Source of the DNA: Rodentolepis nana
Taxonomy: Eukaryota; Platyhelminthes; Cestoda; Cyclophyllidea; Hymenolepididae
DNA length: 21,421 bases
Assembly (NCBI GenBank): GCA_900617975.1
Contig: UZAE01000555.1
Location: 1-21,421 of the forward strand
Direction: 5' to 3'
In this document: piece after piece, positions 1 through 10,100 of the stretch
Numbering within the stretch: position 1 is the first letter of the stretch
Layout: each line of letters begins with the position of its first letter
Notes under the pieces: generated by a model
Databases searched by the model: none
The model's input: only the letters and a program-made list of their open reading frames with translations
Told to the model about the DNA's origin: nothing
Position numbers and translations under genes: made by a program

Positions 1-21
1 ATATGTGGATCCACCAAGGTA

Positions 22-329
22 CTATAAAATGGCAGGTGTTTTGATAGTTATCATTAGCCCTTTAGTTGACTTCAGGCTTATCAGAGGGAAAGGTACATCA
101 AAGTGAAAAAGTTGAGACCGGGGGGGGGAACAGAAGAGTATTTCAAAGACGATGGTAGAAAAGGTGGAAAAAAGGTAAGGTGAGTACTGTGAAGTGGTAG
201 AATATGGCATGCAGTGGGGTGATGGTAGTTTAAAGTCAGAAGTCAACTGCTAGTTAATAGACATTTTTGTCGTATGAGTATACGTTGCCAAGGGTGCACC
301 ACGTGGAGGTAAGTTTATTGCACACCCCT
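22..329 (-). mobile_element. Short non-autonomous retroposon, copy 1
   Basis: About 308 bp in minus orientation. Its 5' end (at 329, reading AGGGGTGTGC on the minus strand) and its 3' tail (CTAATGATAACTATC, then CCTGCCATTT, ending near 22) match the copies at 4576-4798 and 15588-15887. It is flanked by an imperfect 15-bp direct repeat, GGATCCACCAAGGTA at 7-21 and GGATTCACGAAGGTA at 330-344 (13 of 15 identical), which I read as a target-site duplication. It has no terminal inverted repeats and no obvious tRNA-type A or B box. A run of nine or more G (C on the element strand) lies near 119-128. The 3' tail also matches the LINE end at 21191-21245, so LINE-driven retroposition is likely. The 74-codon frame on its minus strand (22-246) has a DNA-level counterpart in copy 3 but resembles no known protein, and I do not call it a gene. 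Confidence 0.75.
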
Positions 330-344
330 GGATTCACGAAGGTA

Positions 345-3300
345 ATTCGTTTGCTAATTGAACTAAAGGTCTATGAAACTCCGGCAAGTTAGCACAAACG
401 GACTCAGCGAACGAGTGGAATTAAGCCTTCTGTATTTAATGCTGTCATAATTAGGTGAATTTTGTTCAGATGTGCCAGCGAACACCACGTAATTAATTGA
501 ATTTTAATGTTAGCCTTAGAAACTGTAAGAAGACTAGTTGAAGATCTTAAGTTGTGATAGAGGATCTTTCTAGTGTCTCAAAAGTAAATAAGTGGCAAGA
601 TTATTTGCTGTTACAGTTCTGATTACTTACGAATTGCGATATTTTATTGATTATTTTAAATGATTACTGATTTCGTTGTTTTACTTGAATTAGCAGTGGT
701 GTTAAAAGTTCAACGAACATTTAATGCTTAATATAATCTGGATATTCTAATTAGGTGTTAGATTTCTGAACTTTAAAATCTGTTGTATCAATCTGAAACT
801 GAAATTCAAATATTATTCTCAGTTGTAGCAGCTTTCAATTCGTTACATCGCGTTTCCGCTTTACCGATTTAGCTCGCTTCAAATAGCAGGAATTTATGGG
901 AATAAAAGATATAAATATAACTTGGTTTTAGCCAGGGTAATCAATTTTTCCACCTTTGATGAATTAATTTAAACAAAAATATTGGCAGATGTTCCAACAT
1001 TGAATTTGTGTATTTCTTTAAACAGATGAAATATTCATCTTTTACCTAATTTAGATAAACCAAGTTATATTAAAATAAGGAAATAAATCAGCCCATAAGT
1101 GGATGTTATTTTCTTGTGAACTTGCTAAACGAAATTTCATTTTCATCTACGTTATGCAATTAAATGTTGTGTGGGGTAATGATAATCTTCATCTCGTTTC
1201 ATTAAATTAGTGAATGACTGAAAAATAGTTTTAGTGACTAATGCAATTATTGTAAAAATATGGATTTTTAATTTATTAATTCAGCATATATATCGTTTCA
1301 ACTTCGCTAACAATTATGTTCATTATACATAATTTAACACAGCAAAAATAAATAAAAAGTAGTTATTACGAAATTGTGTATATAGATGTATTCTCATAAA
1401 ATAATACAAATTGACTTAAATTTAATAAAAATTGTTATTTGCTTATTTGACACAAAAATATATACTGGAGTGCATAATTTCATAATAAATGCTTTTGTGA
1501 GGCTAACGGAGGAGAGTAACAACAGATGATTTAATTTAAATTACACTTGATTGGTTTTATAGAAGAAATTGAGACCGTAAAAAAGATGAAAAAGGGCAGA
1601 TAAAGTTTTATATAGGAGCTGATATATTTAGTCTCTATAGATGCGTAAATTCTACTTAAAGGGGTATACACAAATGCTTGTTTTTATATGAAAACGAACT
1701 AATATAGTTCTGCCTTCTATCTGGCAAAAAATCGACGTTATAAAAATGTAGGAAATACATAATGTCAATTTCACAAAGACATTTAAAGTAAAATAATTTA
1801 TAAAACCTCCAGTTGTGAAATGCTCTAGAAGACATGAAATATTGACCGATGACTCAGAAAAAATGACAAAAGGATTATTGAAAATGAGGCAACAGCATAA
1901 TAAACTTATCAGCCTATTGCGTAACTCATCTTAATTAACCATACTCTCAAATAATGAACATAGATATTTAAGGGGAACTGCAAACTTTGCAATTGCACAT
2001 TTAGCACATTTATAAGCTTAAATTAAGTTTGGGGAACTTTAATATATCATTATTAATAAGAATTTTTAAATTTCATTTCAGTAACCTTTTAACTATTATA
2101 ACTAATTAATTTAACTTTCTGAATATTAGACTATTATTTATTGTATTGATTATATGAAAAATATATCAATAAAACATATTGATAGGAATGGAAATCACAT
2201 TTCTTCTTTTATTTAACGAATATATTTCAGAATTGCCAAGTTTTAGCTTTAATTTATTCCATGACTACCACTGCGGCAACATTTCATGAGGATTGATAAG
2301 ATCGTGTTTTACTTGAATAACTTAGCTACAGAATTAGCTGTCATATATATGGCAATATAAAATGACATTTCCTTCCTCAGGATAAGAATTTCGTTCCTTA
2401 ATGTACAATAGAGTGGACAATATTAAAAAAAAAGATTTATTGTTTAGAATGATGTAATTACTATAAATAATCAATAGAATACCACTGATGCCTTTTAAAA
2501 CTCGATGAGGAATAAATATTTTTGATTACTTTTATTTCATGAAGGATTTTTGCCATATTTTTTTTAATAAAATATAGAAATCGAATATAATATCTATTGT
2601 TTTTAAGTATTATAAGCGTTCAGTTGGGTCAATACATTCTGAAAAGTAATAGTGAAAATTACGAAATTGCCTTTAATTCATTGATTTTCCAAATAAGTTC
2701 ATCAACTAAAAGTGGTTCTTGAATTTTTTGGAAATCTTTAAATCTTCTATTCAATAATTGAAGAAGCCACGATTTACATTTCCTTCATTTTGAACTTGTG
2801 ATTAAATAATTGGTAAAAACTGCTTGAGTAATTCCATGTGTGCTTGAATCAAATCTCTCCGCATAATTACTCGCATCATTATTGGTAAATTAGCGAGCTA
2901 ATCAAATTTTTTTATGTGCTCTGCCCAAATTATTTCGTTGATATTTACCGTGTCTTTTGTTAATTATGATACTATATTTTAATTTACACCATAAATGATA
3001 ACAAAGTGACTTTAAAAGCAAATAATTCAAATCCCATTAATTCTTGACTGTATTTATATATGATTGACAGAAAAGATTAATATTAAACCGAGGGGCGTAT
3101 TTCTGAAGAGCTTCAGTATTGCCTATGTAACGTTTTGGCTGGCCGATTTATGCTATTATTACGAGTAACAGTGGGAAAGAGCTTTTAATGGCCATACCTT
3201 TTTATTTTCTGCGAGCTTCATAGTAATTTTGAAGTTAATTATTTTAGACATGGTTATAAAACGACTTTTGTATCCAGTTTGTAGAAATTGTAGAGTCTTA

Positions 3301-4562
3301 TTTAGAGAAATAAAGCAGATGCTGAAGTTTTGGCACATAAGTCTACTCAGCTTAAGTAACTACGGTTCCACTCATTAAATAAGTAAAAGTAGAACGTCCT
3401 TTAACCTTTAGGCACAATGTCACTTTTAACTTGCTAGTATTTACGTGCTATTAGATTTTAAGGCAGTACTCATTTCATTCTTTTCAAGTCAAGATACCAC
3501 TGGGTCCTTCAAACTCTCGTTATTACTGCATGGAAAAGGTGGTTTTCATGTTGGCATTTGGATTTTTTCGATATCACCTTCACGGGATATCACATTCAGA
3601 TCATTCAACTTTCATGACTAGAAGTAGATCTAATTTAACTTCTTTGTTTACCTAATGGACTTGTAAAGAATTAAGATGAATATATGATGCGAGAAATTCC
3701 CGAACGTGGAACGTCACAAGGGTTAATTCATTTGACCCTTCAATTTTACTTGTACAATACCTACCTAAGCTGCAGTTTACCATTTCAAGTTTCGAAATTC
3801 AATTATTCTTATTGGTCATTGTGTGAGTGGGTTTGCGGAAGTGATATTGGCAAATATTCAAATAAAAGTTTTTCAGTTTAATAGGTTACTCTGTGGGTGC
3901 CTTCATTAAAGTGCATCTGATTGTTAATTCAACTTAAAGTACATATCTGATATATGGTCCTCATCTTCGCCAATTAAAGTGAACATAACTTTCTATCATA
4001 ATTAAACAAATGAAATATAAATTTCTAGTCACGAAATGCGCCAAGAAAACTTTCTCTCACTGCATTTTTAACTTAATAATTATTAGAATTGGGCAAAGAT
4101 ATTTGATCGTAAAATATAACTCATTTATCGACTAACATTAAACAATGCTAGACAGTTAAGATAAAGTTATATGAGCATTTTAAAAAATATTTTTCCTGTG
4201 CACTTATTAAGATGATATTTCAATTCCTGCGAAATAAAATTTCGTCTTATATGCCAATTTATTAAATTTGATTTGGGAGCTTACAAAATCGGTAATTATT
4301 GGGTAGCTTAATTTTCTTAACAAAAATATGATCTTGGTAATTCAACAGCATATTTATCAAGAATGAAACACCTGCCTATAATATTGTACGAATTATAACT
4401 CCATTTTCTCAAAGCGGGCCTGAGACATTAACTTTAGTGAGCCTTCACCTAAAGTCGTCGACAGTTAAGTCTAAATGCTGATAAATAGGCGGACTAATGT
4501 CAAAGTGTTAGACAAAATGAAATTTAAGTAAAATAAATGCGCATATATGCATAGGATATGTG
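345..4562. other. AT-rich non-coding DNA
   Basis: About 4.2 kb of AT-rich sequence with frequent stops in all frames and no exon that I can tie to a protein family. The longest open frame, 65 codons at 3684-3881 on the + strand, has no recognisable motif. The only structured element I noticed is the inverted repeat at 914-1071. It is probably intergenic, although I cannot exclude an intron of a gene that begins outside the window. Confidence 0.6.
914..1071. repeat. 15-bp perfect inverted repeat with 128-bp spacer
   Basis: AATATAACTTGGTTT at 914-928 recurs as its exact reverse complement at 1057-1071. The arms enclose 128 bp of AT-rich DNA without an open frame. The layout resembles a very short MITE-like element with terminal inverted repeats, or it could be a chance palindrome in AT-rich sequence. 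I see no clear target duplication beside it. Confidence 0.5.
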
Positions 4563-4575
4563 GATAATTAGTGTA

Positions 4576-4798
4576 TATTTATTTCAAATGTCAGGCGTTT
4601 TGGCAGTTATCATTAGCCCTTAGCTGAATTCGAACTTCACAGAGGGGAGAAGCGTCAAAGTGAGAAAAATTCAAGAGAAAGACTGAAGAGTGATTTTCAG
4701 ATGTAGAAGAGACAGACACAATGATAGAGAGTAGGGTAAGGTGAGTACTATAGAAGTGGTCGAAAATGACATAGAGTGCGGTCTATCACACACCCCTA
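4576..4798 (-). mobile_element. Short non-autonomous retroposon, copy 2 (internally deleted)
   Basis: Minus-orientation copy of the same family as 22-329. It shares the 3' tail block (GTTATCATTAGCCCTTAG on the + strand at about 4603-4622), the internal block GGTAAGGTGAGTACT at about 4735-4749, and the 5' terminus CACACCCCTAG at the right edge. About 94 bp present in copy 1 (roughly 221-314) are missing here, which accounts for its 223-bp length. Flanks are GATAATTAGTGTA at 4563-4575 and GATAATTAAAGTA at 4799-4811 (11 of 13 identical), read as an eroded target-site duplication. The greater divergence of both body and flanks suggests an older insertion than copy 3. Confidence 0.7.
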
Positions 4799-4811
4799 GA
4801 TAATTAAAGTA

Positions 4812-6225
4812 CTAAGCTAAGTCGAAACATAAGAGTTGTGCGAGGAAAAGTAACTTCTAGATACAGGTATTTGTGACAAATAATAATCTTCGTATGACAA
4901 TTCTAATACATACACTTCCACTCATTACCCGATAGTTAGATTTACTAAGTCATTATATCATTTAACAATATTTTCACAAAAAATCAGATGTCAAAAATTT
5001 ATTGTGTTTTCAGCTTTCAACTCAGTAAAAGTGACTACACAGAAGAAGAAGAGACACGTCATTAATTATGGTTATAGACATAACGCTTAACAAACAAAAA
5101 GGTTATTTGTTTATTTATCAGGATGCAAGTAAATGTTGGCATAGAAAAAAGGTCGAAAATTCATCATTAGGCAACGTGTACTAACTCCCAGAAGTGAGGG
5201 AGGAGCGTTTGCCAGCACATCAATATGCCTCGCTCAATGCACACACACACTTTTTTTTGCCATGTAATTAATGTCAGTGAAAACATAATTAATTAACTAA
5301 ATATATTTTCATAAAAAAACATTTAACGGTAATTTTAGCTTATAGAAGTTCAACTTTTTTAATAATACCTCGAGCTTATCAGCTACATTGGAAACAAAGG
5401 CGGACTCACGGTTTTCATTATTATGAAGATGTGAAAAGGCGCTTATGATAAAGGAAGGTTTTCGGGGGGGGAGGACAAAATATTGGGGTCACGCAAATTT
5501 AGAAAATAACAAAAAATATGGCTAAAACCACGAGTTTTCTAATGAAGATGATTAAGAGAGCTGAACCGATGCACACACACACACATACATGCATATATAT
5601 GGAGTAGAGAAAAGCATATCGCAGGATCAATCATGGTGAGGCGAGAGTAGTAGGAATTGATGCAGAACAATGATTTGATTATCCCCTAGGGGGTTATAAT
5701 ATGCGGACAGTGACGATACCATCTTTAATGATCGATAGCAATTCTTGAAATCACCAAACTGTGTAAATACATTAACCTGGACATTAAAAGTAGATATTCT
5801 TATGCAACTCATAAAATTACATTAAAAAATACTTTTCTAATTTTAATCTTTCAAATGAGTATGTATTAAACCCATTGAGGTTGTGGAGATTGGCCAAAAA
5901 GTTATCTAAAATGATTCGAGCATTGACGCACTTAAAATAGACACAATCAGGATGAGTTTTCATACCAAATTTAAGCAAATAGTTGCTATTGGACTTAAAG
6001 TTCAGTAAATTCATTTCCAATGAAGTACTTCTGAAGGTGCGGTTTGTCAAACGACGTTATCTTCTTTACATCGGAAAACGTCTGAACGCTTTATGATCTT
6101 CAATCACAAAACTTATGGAAGTTAAACTGTGTTGTCTTTTAGAAAGATCTGCAAATTCACATATCTTAATAATAATAAATAATATTGTTCAAATTTTCCC
6201 AATGATATGATGCGACATTCGGGCT
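4812..6225. other. AT-rich non-coding DNA with CA microsatellites
   Basis: No recognisable gene. A short CA run followed by eight T lies at 5240-5258, and a (CA)7 tract running into TACATGCATATATAT lies at 5572-5595. Two adjacent minus-strand open frames (5627-5812, 61 codons; 5817-6050, 77 codons) contain no motif I recognise, and I do not call them. Confidence 0.55.
5572..5595. repeat. (CA)7 microsatellite with TA-rich tail
   Basis: Seven CA units at 5572-5585, continuing into an alternating TACATGCATATATAT stretch. A simple-sequence tract and probably length-polymorphic. Confidence 0.85.
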
Positions 6226-6466
6226 TGTGGGACACGTAATCGCTTAACGCTTCATCGCAAGTATGCACGCCGTGATCGGGAGGTGCGGCCGTACAACTCC
6301 GTGTGCAGACAACCGTACAACCAGTGGCCAGTCAGAGGCCCCGTTTGTTTAGCCTAATCCGCCATACTGACCATGACTAAGCTCCCTGCGTGTACACTTT
6401 ATCCACAATATAGTTACTGAATAAAAGTGTTTCGTGCTATACGTCTGTTTCCTCCATATCTGGGGT
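6226..6466 (+). mobile_element. Degenerate LTR-like fragment A
   Basis: A patch clearly richer in GC than its surroundings. It begins with TGTGGGACAC and ends with an AATAAA (6420-6425) followed by a conserved block at 6438-6461. The fragment at 15065-15232 has the same architecture: TGTGG start, AATAAA, and the same conserved block (21 of 24 identical) at the same 18-nt offset from AATAAA. A start with TG, an internal poly(A) signal and a conserved terminal block fit an LTR with U3-R-U5. No internal retroviral-type gene and no second LTR is nearby, so it would be a solo LTR. The exact ends and a target duplication were not found. It lies on the same strand as GALK2, about 640 bp upstream of its start. 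Confidence 0.4.
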
Positions 6467-7102
6467 ATAGCTTAGCTAGTTCTAGGAGTTTAGCTAGATG
6501 TTAGAGAATCTGCCACAGAGATTTCTGAGTCAATCAGGATTTACTGGTGTAGCAATCCGCTACAGGCTATAGAGATTTTGATTTCACGTTCTTAGAAGTT
6601 TGATTTAAAGGTTTTAATGCAAGAATTAGCAAGTTTCACTCAATAGGTGAAATTCACATAATGAATATTAAATTTTCAAATTAAACGAGACATTTCTCAT
6701 GTTATAATTGACTCTGATTTAATCGGGTAATCCACTTTATCTCCTATTAGCTTGAAATTGTATACTTAACCATGACTAAATGTAAAGCTAGACGTACAAA
6801 TTAGTTACCTAAAAGTGTTATAATTTGGGCGCATGAGAGCGTGCAAAACAAAAATTCTAAATTTGCTCTTTATATAGTTTATAATGGTTCAACAGCTACG
6901 TCATGTGAGTAAGCATACTATGCACACTTCATTGACAAGGTCACTACCTATTTATTTTCACCGCCAACATTGAATCACTTATAAACAAAATATCGATAAC
7001 CAATCATATTTGATTACTGAAGGTAGGTATTCAGTCTACTTCTATCAGCATTTGTTAGGTGCATTTATAAACAAATGTTCTTCTAATAGCTATACCATCA
7101 GA
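6467..7102 (+). other. GALK2 upstream region
   Basis: About 640 bp between LTR-like fragment A and the first coding exon. It should hold the GALK2 promoter and 5' UTR. A TTTATATAG box is at 6869-6877, and a compact TACGTCATGTGA (CRE-half and E-box-like) is at 6897-6908, about 200 bp before the ATG. Just upstream of the ATG, CTAATAG (ending 7089) and ACCATCAG (ending 7101) could be splice acceptors for an untranslated exon or for spliced-leader addition. No transcription start can be fixed from sequence. Confidence 0.4.
6869..6908 (+). promoter_or_regulatory. Candidate GALK2 promoter motifs (TATA-like, CRE/E-box-like)
   Basis: TTTATATAG at 6869-6877, then TACGTCATGTGA at 6897-6908, where a CRE half-site overlaps a TCATGTGA E-box. 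The motif pair sits at a sensible distance upstream of the coding start. In an AT-rich genome TATA-like strings are frequent, and the CRE/E-box lies downstream of the TATA box, which is not the usual order. This is a weak call. Confidence 0.2.
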
Positions 7103-7108
7103 ATGTTG
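7103..7108 (+). CDS. GALK2: GALK2 exon 1, coding part (Met-Leu)
   Basis: ATG TTG followed at once by a perfect donor, GTAAGT (7109-7114), in phase 0. Exon 2 also begins in phase 0 and has no ATG in frame before an upstream TAA, so the start must come from elsewhere. An in-frame TAG 15 nt before this ATG rules out an earlier start on the same exon. The other possibility is a spliced leader that joins exon 2 directly. Confidence 0.6.
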
Positions 7109-10100
7109 GTAAGTCGATTTTTTCCGTGTTATACTTTTGATCGCCACTAAGTGTTGATTGTGGCGGTGCTATTAAAGTTTAAGGAAAAAATTCATTTACT
7201 TGCAGTCACATTACGTCACTTTTACGGAAGATGAGACTTCAGATCGACTGAAATCACTGCTTATTCGGCGTTGTACTGAAGTTAATCAATGCGATTTTAT
7301 TGTAAGAGCACCAGGTCGTGTTAATCTTATCGGCAAGTACCTTTGTTTGGAACTAATGTTTTACTTATTTCGTAAATTTTCTTCTAATAGTTTATAACAC
7401 AAACTGAGGTTGCATAATGCTCGGAAATTCACCATTTAAAGAGATTAGAAGTGTGACTATATTTGAGTGAGTTTTAATCGATCTTGAAATACTTGTCTGA
7501 TGTAAAAGTGCAAACTCATTAAGTCGTTGACTAAGGTGAAAAAAGACAACCTTATGACAAATTTTGAGCACTTTTATTTCTATTTTTGGACTGGAGCTTA
7601 TAGCTCAGGGTTGAAACAGTGAGGGAAGTCGGTAGGTTACTTAAAAGCCGCGGGGTAATACATACTCACGACTAGACTAGACTAAATCGATTATTTAATC
7701 ACTATTTTAAGAAAAACGTTCGTACTAAGTACAATATAGCAGCTTCATTGTTCTATTACTCCTAATTAAGAAAAATATTTTTTAAATGCATTTTGAGCAT
7801 TCCAAAGGGAAATATTGGGTTTATTTTTGCCTAAAATCGCATCTTTAATTATGTCATGGAATGGTAACATATTCAACCAAACAGCCAAAACATTATTAAT
7901 TAATTCCCTACCAGTTAAATTGTTTGCAATCGTTGATTCAACTTGGTCTTTTGACCCACTGGAAATAGATTTTCAACCACCTTTAACTTTTATTTTAATT
8001 CTTTAATACTATTTTGTATTCTTCGAATTATCAGTAATATTTCGCTTTTCGATTGGTACTTTAATTAAAATCAAAATTAATATTTCTAAATGTTAAAGCT
8101 ATGAAACATGCATTTTATGGCTCCTTTTATCTACTTTTGCCACTTGATTTAGAAATTTCTCTTGATGTCTATTCCATTTTAGGAGAACATATTGATTATA
8201 GTGGTTATGGAGTTCTTCCAATGGACCTTAAACAATCAGTGTTTATTGCTGTAGCAAAGTTATCTGAATCTTCCCAAGGATTGGTCCATATCCTCTCTGA
8301 AAAGGAGAACTGGGAGTAAGTTCACTTTTGTTTCGGAAATTATGTTCATGGGTCAATGATGAATCGACGTATTTTTCAGGGAGTTCACTTGCACCATAGA
8401 AGAAGCAGAAACTTTCGCGCAGGATGGACCTCCATGTCCGTTGAAATGGTACCATTATGTCCTTTGTGGTTATAGAGGATTTTGCGATTATGCTAGGCAG
8501 AATTTTCCAGTAAGTAAAAGTTATGCCCTGAAATTTAATTTCAAATCTTGCTTTTGATGCATAATTTAACAGTCAAAGTTACAAAGAAATTAATAGCTTT
8601 TCTCCCTTCAGTGTTTGCTTTAAGTTTCAGACAATGTGTGTCCATAATTAAGTGATCTATGGGGAACAATGACGCAGTAAAAGGATTAAGACTTATTACT
8701 CAATACTTCATCTTAAATTCCTTAATATCCGTCACTTTAAATAAACATTTTCCTGCTAATTAGGACTGGAAAGCTCCATCGATTTGTATGCTCATCGCAA
8801 ATGGAAATGATTCTTCTTATCTGCCAATGTGCGCTGGACTTTCAAGCAGCAGTGCTCTGGTTGTTGCTTCCGCAATGGCCGTTATGCGATCTACAAATAG
8901 CTACATTGAACCAGTGAGTTAAATACCTATAAAATTCAAGTAAAGAAAGGCTCAAACGAAGGTGGGTTGAAATACGAAATGCTATGAAATGCGAATATAT
9001 ATCTGTGGAGTAATAACCTCAGAAAGTGCCGTACTTAGCCAATATAGTAAAGTGCAATTGCCCTAAAACCGAAGATTCTGAGAGCAAGTACACTAGCTCT
9101 CCAAGATAATAAAAATCAATGGTGTACTATGTTCGTCAAAATTATCAATGTAAAAGTTAAGTATTCTGTATTCCTAACGAAATACATTTTGGACGTCTGT
9201 ATGTATAAGGCAGTTCAGTGCTTACTGAACGATTACATGATGCTGTATGTAAAGCATATTTTATCTTTCAGCTGGATGCGATTTAATTTATGAGCCTTTT
9301 ATAAATATTCTATAATATTTACTTCAGAAATTAATTTAAAGAAAGGAAAGTGTCTGCATTAATGAAGTAAAATTTTAATACTACTTAAAGTTTTAAGTAG
9401 AATTGTTTGTAATTTTTGTATAAAACGCGATTTCTGAAAGGCATCAATATATTTCGCATTTAGAAAATCTTGGCAAATATCTGTGCGGCTTGTGAGCTTC
9501 TAATTGGAACCAAGGGCGGGGGAATGGATCAAGCGGCCTGCCTCCTAGCTGACTCCACGGTAAGTCATGGGAAAGACATTAATAATAACTCTTGCGATAT
9601 TGGGGTGCATTAAAAGTATCTCATAGTATTAGCCCACACATTTGGTGGAAAATGTTTATTAAGAAATTATGGATATTTTTTCTTCATTGTAAAATAGCAA
9701 ATCCGAATTAAATAAATAAAAGACCTTCTTAAGCAGATTGGCTTTGAACACAATTAAAGTTAGAAAGAATTTTTCGGATTATTTTCTATTGATTGCGTCA
9801 ACTTACAGCTCATTCTCATTTGATTGGAAGAGGTCATGTTTTAGATATCTTGAAATAATTTTGAGAGACGTGAATTCAAAGTTAGTTGGTAATTTCATCA
9901 TGGATAACTTCAAGTGCTAAGTCAACTTGATGCCTATTAAAATTTGCGTTGGATAGGGCGATTTCCAATACCATTTTATTCTCTTGAAAGTTCAATAAAG
10001 GTTGATTAACCATTTGGCTATTAAATAGAAGAACATTTAAAACCTCAAAAAATGAACTTAAGTAGCCCTGGACTTACTGGAATGGATATGACAAATCAGT

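Noticed and set aside
22..246. 74-codon minus-strand open frame
   Set aside because: It lies inside retroposon copy 1. The similar frame in copy 3 is explained by DNA homology of the repeat, and the products look like no known protein.
3684..3881. 65-codon plus-strand open frame
   Set aside because: No motif, no splice context, and a composition expected of chance translation in AT-rich DNA.
5168..5184. GGCAACGTGTACT, similar to a piece of the retroposon 5' region
   Set aside because: Only about 13 bases match and the flanks do not align, so it is most likely chance.
5627..6050. Two adjacent minus-strand open frames (61 and 77 codons)
   Set aside because: Separated by stops and with no recognisable domain. 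They could be a decayed gene, but nothing in the sequence shows it.
7337..7342. GT donor alternative for GALK2 exon 2
   Set aside because: It gives a phase-2 junction that breaks the GEHIDY motif. The GC donor four bases upstream fits exactly.
7588..7690. tRNA/SINE-like A box (TAGCTCAGGGTTG) in intron 2
   Set aside because: No matching B box at the right distance and no cloverleaf could be drawn.
7815..8006. 63-codon open frame in GALK2 intron 2
   Set aside because: Intronic, with no motif, and GALK2 phases require this region to be spliced out.
8243..8455. 70-codon minus-strand open frame
   Set aside because: Antisense shadow of GALK2 exons 3 and 4.
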